Program-made: the position numbers and the translations under genes
Assembly (NCBI RefSeq): GCF_004349235.1
Contig: NZ_SMKY01000002.1
Coordinates: 35,042 to 99,041, forward strand
Direction: 5' to 3'
Length of the DNA stretch: 64,000 nt
Source of the DNA: Actinomadura darangshiensis
Lineage (GTDB): Bacteria > Actinomycetota > Actinomycetes > Streptosporangiales > Streptosporangiaceae
Part shown: piece by piece, positions 1-7,554 of the stretch
Layout of the letters: each line of letters begins with the position of its first letter
Position numbering within the stretch: the first letter of the stretch is position 1
The notes under the pieces: generated by a model
Database searches by the model: none
What the model was told of the DNA's origin: nothing
The model's input: only the letters and a program-made list of their open reading frames with translations

Positions 1-205
1 TCGACTGAGCGCTGAACCCCAGGGCGCGCCTCGCGCGTGCTGTGGGTGAGGGCCGCCGGAGGCGGCCCCGCAGCGGGAGGAAGACCGGGCCGACCAAGCA
101 GGACGTACACCGAAGGCGGTCACGGCGACCCATGGCCCGCTGTCGCGTGGGGGCACGCGGCGGCGGGTGACTCCTGGCTGCGGGTCCACCGGACGGGGGC
201 GGCCC
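1..205. other. Left-edge sequence with no supported gene
   Basis: This GC-rich stretch lies beyond the stop of the first minus-strand gene. Open frames run across it only as arginine/proline/glycine-rich translations typical of shadow frames in high-GC DNA. No gene, clear terminator or RNA was recognised. Confidence 0.5.
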
Positions 206-886
206 TCAGGCCCGGAGGTCCGCCTGGTCAAGGGGGAGGGCCTCCGGGGCATCGGCCAGCAGTCGTTCGAGGGCCGCCTCCAGGTCTCCGTCGCCGGTCG
301 CGACGATGGTCAGGGGCAGGCCGATGGACGCGGCGGCGCGGTCGGCGGCGGCGCGGAGTTCCGGGGTCGGGGACTGGGCCAACCAGACCGCGCGCGTGTA
401 GTGGGCGAAGTAGTCGTCGCGGAGTTCGGGGCGGCGGTCGAGGCCCAGCTCGGCGACCACCGTCTGCTCGAACGAGCGGACCAGGAAGTCCGTGAGCAGG
501 TACGTGCCGGGTTCGGCGCGGAGGAGGGCGTCCAGGCGTTCCTCGCCGGCGAAGGTCGCGTAGCAGTGCGGGCCCGGGAGGCGCGGGACGTCCAGGCGGG
601 CGCAGACCTCGTCCAGCGCGCCGTAGGTGCCGCAGTCGGCGTAGGCCACGGCGACGCGGCGGGGGGCGAGGGCGCGGACGCGTTCCTCGACCGCGGCGGC
701 GATGCGGGCGGGGCGGTTGTGCAGGAGCGGCGCCAGCGCGTGGACGTCGATCGGCCATCCCCGGCGTCTCGCGATCGAGGCGATGTGGGGCGCCAGCGCG
801 CCGCAGGCCACGACCGTGAGGTCAGGGGAAGGCGAGCCGCGTGATGAACAGGTCGTTGAAGTCGGGGCGGTCGGAGAGTTCGACAT
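206..886 (-). CDS. DUF1638 protein, partner of corrinoid methyltransferase genes
   Basis: The protein has about 226 residues. The recognisable DUF1638 core begins at TVVACGALAPHI and includes a conserved YADCGTYG segment with a cysteine and later LPGPHCYATFAGE. The biochemical function of the family is unknown, but it is known from neighbourhoods of MttB-type methyltransferases and corrinoid proteins, which is the setting here. The ATG at 886 is preferred because CCAGGAGG lies about 6 bases upstream. This puts the first 65 bases inside the end of the activator gene. A GTG at 811 is the alternative, but it has no ribosome site and would cut the first beta strand. It is the last gene of the minus-strand methyl-transfer operon. 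Confidence 0.8.
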   Translation of the reverse strand: MSNSPTAPTSTTCSSRGSPSPDLTVVACGALAPHIASIARRRGWPIDVHALAPLLHNRPARIAAAVEERVRALAPRRVAVAYADCGTYGALDEVCARLDVPRLPGPHCYATFAGEERLDALLRAEPGTYLLTDFLVRSFEQTVVAELGLDRRPELRDDYFAHYTRAVWLAQSPTPELRAAADRAAASIGLPLTIVATGDGDLEAALERLLADAPEALPLDQADLRA

Positions 887-2624
887 AGCGCACCTCCTGG
901 AGCAGCGCGTCGGCGCCCGTCCGTTCGCGCAGGCTGAGCAGGGCCAGCTTGGCGCCCTCGCCGGCGACGTTGCCGGCGCTGACGATGCGCGGCAGGGCCA
1001 GGGGCGGGACGAGGCCGATCCGGACGGCGTTGGCGGGGGACAGGTAGGAACCGAACGACCCGGCGAGGAGCACCTGGGCAACGTCGGCGACGTCCGTCCC
1101 GGTCTCGTCGAGGAGGAGGCTCCAGCCGGTGGCGATCGCGGCCTTGGCGAACTGCAGTTCCCGGACGTCCCGCTGGGAGAGGTAGACGTCGCCGCGGAGG
1201 ACGAAGACGCGTTCGCCGTTGACCTCGGTGAGGCGCGGCGCCAGGGCGGCGGGCGCCTCGTCCGGGGTGGCCAGTCGGCCGGAGGCGTCCAGCAGGCCCG
1301 TCCGCAGCAGCTCCGCCACGGCGTCGACCAGGCCGGAGCCGCACAGGCCGCGGGGCTCGGTGTCGCCGATCACGCCGAGCTCGACCGTGTCCGGTGTCAG
1401 CCGGACGGTCTCGACGGCGCCCTCGGCGGCCCGCATCCCGCAGCGGATGGCGGCGCCCTCGAACGCGGGCCCGGCGGGCGCGGCGGTGGCGGTGAGCCCG
1501 GCCGCGGAGCCGAGGACGATCTCGCAGTTCGTCCCCACGTCGATGAACAGCCGGACGCGCCGGTCGCGGTCCATGCCCGAGGCGAGCAGACCGGCCACGA
1601 TGTCGCCGCCCACGTAGGCGCCCAGGGCCGGGAACATCGCCGCGCGTGCCTCCGGGTGGACGCGTACCCCGAGGTCGGCGGCGTGCAGCGAAGGTATGGC
1701 GCGGGCGGACGGGATGAAGGGCGCGACGCCGAGCGGCTCCGGATCCAGGCCGAGCGCGAGCTGCGTCATCGTCGCGTTGCCCGCCAGCGCGATCTCGTAG
1801 ACGTGTCCGGGTGCGACGCCGCCTTCGGCGCAGACCTCGGCGGCCAGGTCGGCGAGCGTCTCATGGGCCAGGTCGCGCAGCCGGGACGCGGCGGAGGCGT
1901 CCATCATCGTGGCGCTGATCCGGGTGATGACGTCGGCGCCGAACGGCTGCTGCGCGTTCAGCCGGGACGCCGCCGCGACCGGCGTGCCCGCCGTCAGGTC
2001 GAGGAGGGTGGCGACGACCGTGGTCGTGCCCAGGTCGAACGCGATCCCGTAGGCGGTCCCGGTGGTGTCGCCGGGTTCGACGTCGATGAGGGTCTCGTCC
2101 ACGATGACGGCGGTGACCTTCCAGTCCGCCTCCCGCAGGACCGGGCCGAGGCGGCGCAGCACGGCGAGGCCGGCGGCGGGTTCGAGGTCGTCGATCGCGT
2201 CCAGCAGCCGTTCGAGGTCGGACCGCTGGTCCTTGAGGGTCGGCTCGACCAGCTCCACGTACCGTTTCTGGACGGCCGGCCGCAGGATGACCTGCCGCCC
2301 GACGCCGACCGTCGACGCCTTCGGGCGGGTGGTCAGCGGCGGCACCTCGACCGTCAGGTCCTCCTGCGCGACCGCCCGGCACGCGAGCCGCCAGCCGTCG
2401 CGGAGCCGGTCGGGGGAGTAGGCCCGCCCGTCCAGCGAGGTCGGCGGCGCCGCCCCTGCGGCGATCCGCACCCCGCATTTGCGGCACGTCCCGTGGCCGC
2501 CGCAGGTGGAGTCGACGGCGATGCCGTTCCAGCTGGCGGCGTCGAAGACGGTGACGCCGGGCGGGACGGCGATCTCGCGTTCCCGCCCGTCGTCCAGCCG
2601 GTAGGTGAGCCGGATCCTGCTCAA
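822..2624 (-). CDS. RACo-type corrinoid activation protein (2Fe-2S ferredoxin + ASKHA ATPase)
   Basis: A 600-residue protein. The N-terminal plant-type ferredoxin domain has cysteines at about 41, 47, 50 and 82 (CGGHGTCRKC, then RLACRAV). A linker is followed by the DUF4445/RACo ASKHA domain (GIAFDLGTTTVVATLLDL near 225, GNATMTQLALG, FIDVGTNCEIVLG). Proteins of this family use ATP to reduce Co(II) corrinoid back to active Co(I) after accidental oxidation, here presumably on the corrinoid protein encoded at 4484-5185. The start is a TTG at 2624 overlapping the upstream stop as TTGA, with a CGGAG motif upstream; this implies translational coupling. Length and domain order match the family. Confidence 0.9.
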   Translation of the reverse strand: MSRIRLTYRLDDGREREIAVPPGVTVFDAASWNGIAVDSTCGGHGTCRKCGVRIAAGAAPPTSLDGRAYSPDRLRDGWRLACRAVAQEDLTVEVPPLTTRPKASTVGVGRQVILRPAVQKRYVELVEPTLKDQRSDLERLLDAIDDLEPAAGLAVLRRLGPVLREADWKVTAVIVDETLIDVEPGDTTGTAYGIAFDLGTTTVVATLLDLTAGTPVAAASRLNAQQPFGADVITRISATMMDASAASRLRDLAHETLADLAAEVCAEGGVAPGHVYEIALAGNATMTQLALGLDPEPLGVAPFIPSARAIPSLHAADLGVRVHPEARAAMFPALGAYVGGDIVAGLLASGMDRDRRVRLFIDVGTNCEIVLGSAAGLTATAAPAGPAFEGAAIRCGMRAAEGAVETVRLTPDTVELGVIGDTEPRGLCGSGLVDAVAELLRTGLLDASGRLATPDEAPAALAPRLTEVNGERVFVLRGDVYLSQRDVRELQFAKAAIATGWSLLLDETGTDVADVAQVLLAGSFGSYLSPANAVRIGLVPPLALPRIVSAGNVAGEGAKLALLSLRERTGADALLQEVRYVELSDRPDFNDLFITRLAFP

Positions 2625-3466
2625 CGCGCGCTCCGGAACGCGGCGATCCAGTTCCCGCCCCACGGGTCGTTGCCGAGCAGCAGGTCGGCCGCGCGGGCCG
2701 CCTGGACGAGCGACGCCGCCCGCGCGTCCATGATCGCGCTGGTGAGGCCGTGCGCCATCGCCATCGGCAGGAACGCCGCGCCGATGGCGTGCCGGTCCGG
2801 CATCCCGAACGAGACGTTGGACGCGCCGAGCGTCATGTTGACGCCGAGGTCGTCGCGGATCAGCGCGATGGTCTCCAGCGTCTTCATGACCAGGCTCGTG
2901 TCGGCCCCGACGGGCATGGCGAGCGGGTCGATGAGGACGTCCTCCACCGGGATGCCGTAGGTGCCGGTGGCGACGTCCACGATCTTGCGGGCCAGTTCCA
3001 GCCGGCGGCGCGGGTCGTCCGGGATCTCGTCCTCGTCGTTGGGCAGCCCGATCACGGCGGCGCCGTGCCGTTTGACCAGCGGCAGGACCTGGTGGAGCCG
3101 CTCGTCCTCCGCGGTGACGGAGTTGACGAGCGCCTTGCCGTCGTAGACCTCCAGTGCGGCGGCGAGCGCCTCGACGACCGAGGAGTCCAGGCACAGCGGC
3201 ACCGGGGTGAGGTCCTGGATCAGCCGGATCGCGCGGGTCAGCAGCTCGGCCTCGTCGGCGAGCGGCACGCCCATGTTGACGTCGAGGACGGCCGCCGCCG
3301 GGGTCTGCTCCCGGACGTCGATCTCCAGCTGCGACAGGTCCCCGGCCCGCAGCATCTCGGCGAGCTTCTTGCGGCCGGTGGGGTTGATGCGCTCGCCGAT
3401 CACGCAGAACGGCCGGTCGGGGCCGATGACGACCTCGTCACCGCGCGATCGCAGGGTCGTGTGCAT
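2621..3466 (-). CDS. Methyltetrahydrofolate:corrinoid methyltransferase (pterin-binding TIM barrel)
   Basis: A 281-residue pterin-binding-domain protein. Visible family motifs are VIGERINPTGRKKL near residue 20, VLDVNMGVPL, LCLDSSV, the Asn-Asp-rich LPNDEDEIP, VLIDPLAMPVGAD and GASNVSFGMP. The family moves the methyl group between methyl-Co(III) corrinoid and tetrahydrofolate. Here it would take the substrate-derived methyl to folate. Length matches MtgA/AcsE/MtvA-like stand-alone enzymes rather than MetH. The ATG at 3466 has a GAAGGGA site. The start lies 29 bases inside the upstream reductase gene, and its stop overlaps the RACo start, consistent with one operon. Confidence 0.9.
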   Translation of the reverse strand: MHTTLRSRGDEVVIGPDRPFCVIGERINPTGRKKLAEMLRAGDLSQLEIDVREQTPAAAVLDVNMGVPLADEAELLTRAIRLIQDLTPVPLCLDSSVVEALAAALEVYDGKALVNSVTAEDERLHQVLPLVKRHGAAVIGLPNDEDEIPDDPRRRLELARKIVDVATGTYGIPVEDVLIDPLAMPVGADTSLVMKTLETIALIRDDLGVNMTLGASNVSFGMPDRHAIGAAFLPMAMAHGLTSAIMDARAASLVQAARAADLLLGNDPWGGNWIAAFRSAR

Positions 3467-4487
3467 GGTGGTCCCTTCCGAGTCCGAGGTCGGTGACGAG
3501 CCGGGCGAGCGAGCCGTCCCGGCGCATGTCGGCGAGGTGCAGGCCGCGGACGCCGGGCAGCGCCAGCGCGTGCCGGGCCTGCTCCAGGGCGAGCCGATAG
3601 GCGGCCTCGGCGGGGTCGGCGGCGCGGTCGACGCGGTCGATGACGTCCGCTGGGACGGAGATGCCGGGCACGTGCTCGTCCATGAACCGCAGCCCCCGCG
3701 CACCGCGCACCAGGACGACCGTCTGGAGCAGCGCGGCCCGCCGGGTGAGGCCGGTGCGTTCGGCGAGCGCGGCGAACGCCTCCAGCCGGCCGGGCCGGAA
3801 GCAGATCTGCAGCTGCAGGAACCGCGCGCCCGCGGCGGCCTTCAGCTGCGCCCGCCGCACCCGGTACTCGTGCGGCGGCGCCGACGGGTTCTCCACGGCG
3901 CCGATGAACAGCTCGGGCGGCGGCGTGATCGCGCGCCCGGACAGGTACTCGCCGCGCCGCAGCCCGGCCGCGACCCGCACGAGCTGCGGCCCGTCCAGGT
4001 CGAACACGCGGCGGCTCTGCGGCTCGTCGCCCGCGCTGACGTCGTCGCCGGTCAGGCAGCACACGTTGGTGACGCCGTGCAGCGCGGCCCCGACGATGTC
4101 GGCCTGGACGGCGAGCCGGTTCTTGTCGCGGCACACCACCTGCAGGATCGGCTCGACGCCGAGTCCGCGCAGCGCGATCGCGACGGCGACGTTGGACGCG
4201 TGGGCGTGCGCGGCGGTGTTGTCGGTCGCGTTGACGGCGTCGACCCAGGGCGCGCCGCCCGGCAGCCGCCGCGAACGGTCGTGGGCCTTCAGCCACACGC
4301 ACCGCATCTCGGGCACCACCTCGCAGCGGCCGTCCTCGCGGACCCCGCCGCACGGACCGTTCCGCAGCGTCTTCGGGCAGTTCATCGGGCAGGTAAGCCC
4401 GGTCGAGTGCAGGACGCACTGCCCGCACATCCGGCAGCCGAACACCGGCTTCTTCACGGCGTGCTCGACGAGCGGCAGCAGCCTCAT
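3438..4487 (-). CDS. MetV-MetF type methylenetetrahydrofolate reductase fusion
   Basis: A 349-residue protein with two parts. Residues 1-65 form a cysteine-rich MTHFR_C/MetV-like domain with Cys at 18, 21, 24, 33, 37, 46, 55 and 63 (CRMCGQC, CPMNC, NGPCGG), likely binding zinc and/or an Fe-S cluster. From about residue 78 (PWVDAVNATDNTAAHA) a MetF-like TIM barrel follows, with VCRDKNRLA and CCLTGDDV. In acetogens MetV and MetF are usually separate proteins. Downstream of the methyl-corrinoid step the enzyme would oxidise methyl-THF to methylene-THF; the direction is inferred from context. Start and upstream stop overlap by 4 bases (ATGA). Confidence 0.85.
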   Translation of the reverse strand: MRLLPLVEHAVKKPVFGCRMCGQCVLHSTGLTCPMNCPKTLRNGPCGGVREDGRCEVVPEMRCVWLKAHDRSRRLPGGAPWVDAVNATDNTAAHAHASNVAVAIALRGLGVEPILQVVCRDKNRLAVQADIVGAALHGVTNVCCLTGDDVSAGDEPQSRRVFDLDGPQLVRVAAGLRRGEYLSGRAITPPPELFIGAVENPSAPPHEYRVRRAQLKAAAGARFLQLQICFRPGRLEAFAALAERTGLTRRAALLQTVVLVRGARGLRFMDEHVPGISVPADVIDRVDRAADPAEAAYRLALEQARHALALPGVRGLHLADMRRDGSLARLVTDLGLGRDHHAHDPAIAR

Positions 4488-5185
4488 GACGCGCCCGCCG
4501 GTGCGGTGCCTGCCGGTGCGGTGCCCGCCGGTGCCGTGCGCCGCGCCGCGAGCAGCTCCTTGGCGCGCTTCACGGCGGCGGACGCGTCGGCCGCGTAGGC
4601 GTCGGCGCCGACCGCGTCCGCGTACTCCTGGGTGACGGGCGCGCCGCCGACCATGACGATGACCTCGTCGCGAAGCCCCGCCTTGGTGAGCGCGTTCATG
4701 TTCGCCTTGAACATCGGCATGGTCGTGGTCAGGAACGCCGAGAAACCCACGATGTCGGGATTGTGTTCCCGGATCGCCTCGACGAACCGTTCCGGCGCGA
4801 CCTGCACGCCGAGGTCGATGACGTGGAACCCGGCGCCTTCCAGCATGATGTTCACCAGGTTCTTGCCGATGTCGTGCACGTCCCCCTTGACGGTGCCCAT
4901 CAGGAACGTGCCGGTGCTCGCGGCGCCGGTCTCGGCGAGAAGCGGCCGCAGCACCTCCAGCGCGCCCGCCATCGCCTTCCCGGCGATCAGCATCTCGGGG
5001 ACGAAGAAGTCGCCGCGCTCGAAGCGGGCGCCGACCTCCTCCAGCGACGGGATGAGCGCGTCGAACAGCATGCGCTCGGGTGCCAGTCCCTCGTCGAGAC
5101 CGGCGTGGGTCAGCTCCAGGACCGTCGGGCCGTTGCCGACGAGCGTCTCGGTGTAGAGGCCGGTGAGGATCTCCTCGTGGGACAT
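4484..5185 (-). CDS. Corrinoid (B12-binding) methyl carrier protein
   Basis: A 233-residue protein with an N-terminal B12-binding cap (residues 1-90, methionine-synthase type) and a Rossmann-like cobalamin domain. The cobalamin signature is GDVHDIG with Asp102, His104 and Gly107; His104 would be the lower cobalt ligand. It belongs to the MtbC/MttC/MtgC group and should carry the methyl group from the MttB-family enzyme (6114-7553) to the folate methyltransferase (2621-3466). The ATG at 5185 follows GAAGGAGGG. The C-terminal tail TAPAGTAPAGTAPAG comes from three 15-bp tandem repeats and is probably not part of the fold. Confidence 0.92.
   Translation of the reverse strand: MSHEEILTGLYTETLVGNGPTVLELTHAGLDEGLAPERMLFDALIPSLEEVGARFERGDFFVPEMLIAGKAMAGALEVLRPLLAETGAASTGTFLMGTVKGDVHDIGKNLVNIMLEGAGFHVIDLGVQVAPERFVEAIREHNPDIVGFSAFLTTTMPMFKANMNALTKAGLRDEVIVMVGGAPVTQEYADAVGADAYAADASAAVKRAKELLAARRTAPAGTAPAGTAPAGAS
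4501..4545. repeat. 15-bp tandem repeat, 3 units, at the corrinoid gene 3' end
   Basis: Three 15-base units (4501-4515, 4516-4530, 4531-4545) begin GTGC and encode the APAGT pentapeptides of the corrinoid protein tail. The third unit is diverged. It is one of several 14-18 bp arrays at gene ends in this window. Confidence 0.75.
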
Positions 5186-5225
5186 GGGGCGCCCTCCTTC
5201 TCGGGCGGTACCTCCCCGCGCTGGT

Positions 5226-6014
5226 TCAGCGGGGAGGCGGGTTCGGCGGATGGTGGCCGAGTGCGGCCGACAGCGCGCGGGTCTCCGCGGCCAGCCACGT
5301 GCCGACCTGCTCGGTGCGGGACGGGGTGAGCCGCGCGGTGGGCCCGGTGACCGCGACCGCGGCGATGACGTCGTCGCCCGCCGAGTGGACGGGCGCGGCG
5401 ATCGAGACCAGGCCGATCTCCAGTTCCTCCCGGGTGACGGCGTAGCCGCTGCGCCGGATCCCGGTGAACTGGGCTTCGAGCAGGTCGCGCCTGGTCACGG
5501 TGTTGCCGGTGAGGCGTTCCAGGTCCTCGTCGTCGGGCAGCGGCAGCCGGCCGTGCGCGTAGAAGACCTTGCCGGTGGCCATGCAGTGCGGGGGCAGGTC
5601 GAGGCCGATCCAGCTCGTCGCGCTCAGCAGGTACTCGCTGTCGACCTGCGCGATGGTGATGACGGCGCCGGCCCGGGGGACGGCGATGGTGACGGTCTCG
5701 CCGCTGCTCTCCCGGAGCCGTTCCAGCGTCGGGGTCGCGATGTCGACGAGCGCGTCGGTGATGTCGCCGCGCAGCGCGTACTGCGTGAAGACCGGGCCGG
5801 CGCGGAAGGCGCCGTCGCGGTCGCGGCGGACGAGGCGGTGCCGTTCCAGGGCCTGGAGCAGGCGGGACGTGGTGGACTTGGCGAGGCCCGTCTCGGTGAC
5901 GAGCGCGGTGAAGGTGCGCGGCGCCTCCGCCTCGACGATGAGGCGGATCAGCTCGGCCGCCCGGTCGATCGCCTGGGTGCCGGGCTGCGCCGCGGTGCGT
6001 GATTCGCGTGACAT
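5226..6014 (-). CDS. IclR-family regulator of the demethylation cluster
   Basis: A 262-residue protein. The N-terminal winged helix spans about residues 12-75 (TFTALVTETGLAKSTTSRLLQALERHRLV) and is followed by the IclR effector domain (PPHCMATGKVFYA, ITREELEIGLVSIAAPV-like region). The ATG at 6014 (MSRES) is preferred over a longer frame because the HTH begins soon after and the operator lies just upstream. It is the first gene of the minus-strand operon, 40 bases before the corrinoid gene, and is divergent from the MttB-DMGDH-sox operon. It probably controls both arms in response to a methylated amine; repressor or activator cannot be told from sequence. Confidence 0.88.
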   Translation of the reverse strand: MSRESRTAAQPGTQAIDRAAELIRLIVEAEAPRTFTALVTETGLAKSTTSRLLQALERHRLVRRDRDGAFRAGPVFTQYALRGDITDALVDIATPTLERLRESSGETVTIAVPRAGAVITIAQVDSEYLLSATSWIGLDLPPHCMATGKVFYAHGRLPLPDDEDLERLTGNTVTRRDLLEAQFTGIRRSGYAVTREELEIGLVSIAAPVHSAGDDVIAAVAVTGPTARLTPSRTEQVGTWLAAETRALSAALGHHPPNPPPR

Positions 6015-6017
6015 AAG

Positions 6018-6043
6018 TTCCACTATATGGAACCTGTGTTCCA
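6018..6043. promoter_or_regulatory. Overlapping IclR-type palindromes
   Basis: The pattern is TTCCA-N5-TGGAA-N6-TTCCA: two overlapping inverted repeats sharing the central TGGAA. The second half (TGGAA-N6-TTCCA) resembles the known E. coli IclR box TGGAA-N5-TTCCA. The site begins 3 bases upstream of the IclR start codon and about 70 bases before the MttB-family start, so it can serve both directions. Confidence 0.75.
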
Positions 6044-6113
6044 TAAATCGAGCGTAAGATTCCGGACGGAACGGCGTCAAGGGGCAAAAAGCCCCGGAAA
6101 CCCGAGGCACCGC

Positions 6114-7553
6114 ATGTTCGTGAACCGCATGCCGCGCTACGAGATCCTCACTTCCGACGCGATGGACGTCCTCGACACCGGATGGCGCCGCCTGCTCACC
6201 GAGGTCGGCGTCCAGTTCGACTCACCGCGCGCCCTCGCGCTGTTCCGCGAGGCGGGCCAGCGCGTGGACGGCGACACCGTCCGCCTCGATCCCGGCTTCG
6301 TCCTGGAGCAGGTGGCCAAGGCACCGAGCGAGTTCGGCGTCCGGGCGCGCAACCCCGGCAGATCGGTCCGCATCGGCGGCGACGGGATGGCGTTCGGCGC
6401 CGTGTACGGGCCCCCGTTCGTCCGCGAGGGCGAGGTCCGCCGCGACGCGACGATGGACGACTTCCGCCGGCTGGCGATGCTCGCCCAGACCGCGGACGCG
6501 CTCGACTCGGCGGGCGGCGTCGTCTGCGAGCCGAACGACGCCCCGCTCGACTCCCGGCACCTCGACATGGTCCGCGCACTCGCCACGCTGACCGACAAGA
6601 TCTACATGGGCAACGTCGTGTCCGGCGAGAACGCCCGCGACACCCTCGCGATGTCGTCGATCCTGTTCGGCGGCCGGGACGCGATCGAGGCCGACCCCGT
6701 CACCATCTCGCTCATCAACTGCAACTCGCCGCTGTGCTGGGACGGCCGGATGCTGGACGCCCTGTTCGAGTACAGCGCCGCGAACCAGCCCGTCGTCCTC
6801 ACCCCGTTCCTGCTCATGGGCGCGATGTCGCCGGTCACCATCCCGGCCGCGCTCGTCCAGCAGATCGCCGAGGCGCTGTCGGGGATCGCGCTGGCCCAGC
6901 TGATCCGGCCGGGCGCGCCGGTGGTCTTCGGGTCGTTCCTGTCCAACATCGACATGCAGTCGGGGTCGCCGTGCTTCGGGACGCCCGAGTCCGGCATGGG
7001 GCTGCTGTGCACCGGCCAGATCGCCCGGCACTTCGGGCTGCCGTTCCGGTCCGGCGGCGCGCTCACGTCCGCGCAGCTCCCGGACGCGCAGGCCGCCTAC
7101 GAAGGCCTCATGACGCTGCTGCCGACGTTCCTCGCCGGGGCCAACTTCGTCATGCACGCCGCCGGCTGGCTGGAGGGCGGCCTCGTCGCGTCCTACGAGA
7201 AGTTCGTCATCGACCTGCAGCTCGTCGAGATGCTCCAGCACGAGTTCACCCCCCTGGAGATCGACGAGGCGTCGCTGGCGTTCGGCGCGCACGAGGAGAT
7301 CGGGCACGGCGGGCACTTCCTCGGCGCCGCGCACACCCTCGAACGGTTCCGGACGTGCTTCTACCGGCCGTTCCTGTCCTCGTCGGAGAACCACGAGCGG
7401 TGGCTGAAGAACGGCGCCGCCGACACCGCCGCCCGCGCCGCCGGGATCGCCGCCGGCCGGCTCGCCGCCTACGAGCCGCCGCCCCTGGACGACGGGATCC
7501 GCGCCGAACTCGACGACTACGTGACCCGCCGCCGGAGAGAACTCGGAGACTGA
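6114..7553 (+). CDS. MttB-family trimethylamine/glycine-betaine-type corrinoid methyltransferase (non-Pyl)
   Basis: A 479-residue member of the trimethylamine methyltransferase MttB superfamily (YGPPFVREGEVRRDATMDDF, SPVTIPAALVQQIAEAL, SGSPCFGTPESGMG). There is no in-frame amber codon, so it lacks pyrrolysine. Non-pyrrolysine members such as MtgB demethylate glycine betaine, proline betaine or carnitine with a corrinoid partner. Betaine is the best guess here because dimethylglycine and sarcosine enzymes follow directly; the substrate is inferred. The ATG at 6114 is chosen for a GAGG 6 bases upstream; MPRYEIL at 6129 is also possible. First gene of the plus-strand operon. Confidence 0.85.
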   Translation: MFVNRMPRYEILTSDAMDVLDTGWRRLLTEVGVQFDSPRALALFREAGQRVDGDTVRLDPGFVLEQVAKAPSEFGVRARNPGRSVRIGGDGMAFGAVYGPPFVREGEVRRDATMDDFRRLAMLAQTADALDSAGGVVCEPNDAPLDSRHLDMVRALATLTDKIYMGNVVSGENARDTLAMSSILFGGRDAIEADPVTISLINCNSPLCWDGRMLDALFEYSAANQPVVLTPFLLMGAMSPVTIPAALVQQIAEALSGIALAQLIRPGAPVVFGSFLSNIDMQSGSPCFGTPESGMGLLCTGQIARHFGLPFRSGGALTSAQLPDAQAAYEGLMTLLPTFLAGANFVMHAAGWLEGGLVASYEKFVIDLQLVEMLQHEFTPLEIDEASLAFGAHEEIGHGGHFLGAAHTLERFRTCFYRPFLSSSENHERWLKNGAADTAARAAGIAAGRLAAYEPPPLDDGIRAELDDYVTRRRRELGD

Positions 7554-7554
7554 T

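Noticed and set aside
702..2960. A 752-codon plus-strand open frame opposite the RACo/methyltransferase genes
   Set aside because: It is antisense to genes with clear domains, and its translation is Gly/Arg/Ala-rich without motifs; shadow frame of high-GC coding DNA. The same applies to many other long frames in the window.
6027..6113. N-terminal extension of the MttB-family protein from an ATG at 6027
   Set aside because: It would start inside the IclR operator and adds residues without homology; the ATG at 6114 has a GAGG site.
6114..7553. Pyrrolysine (amber) codon in the MttB homologue
   Set aside because: The frame is open from start to TGA stop with no internal TAG, so it is a non-Pyl member; no pyl genes were seen.
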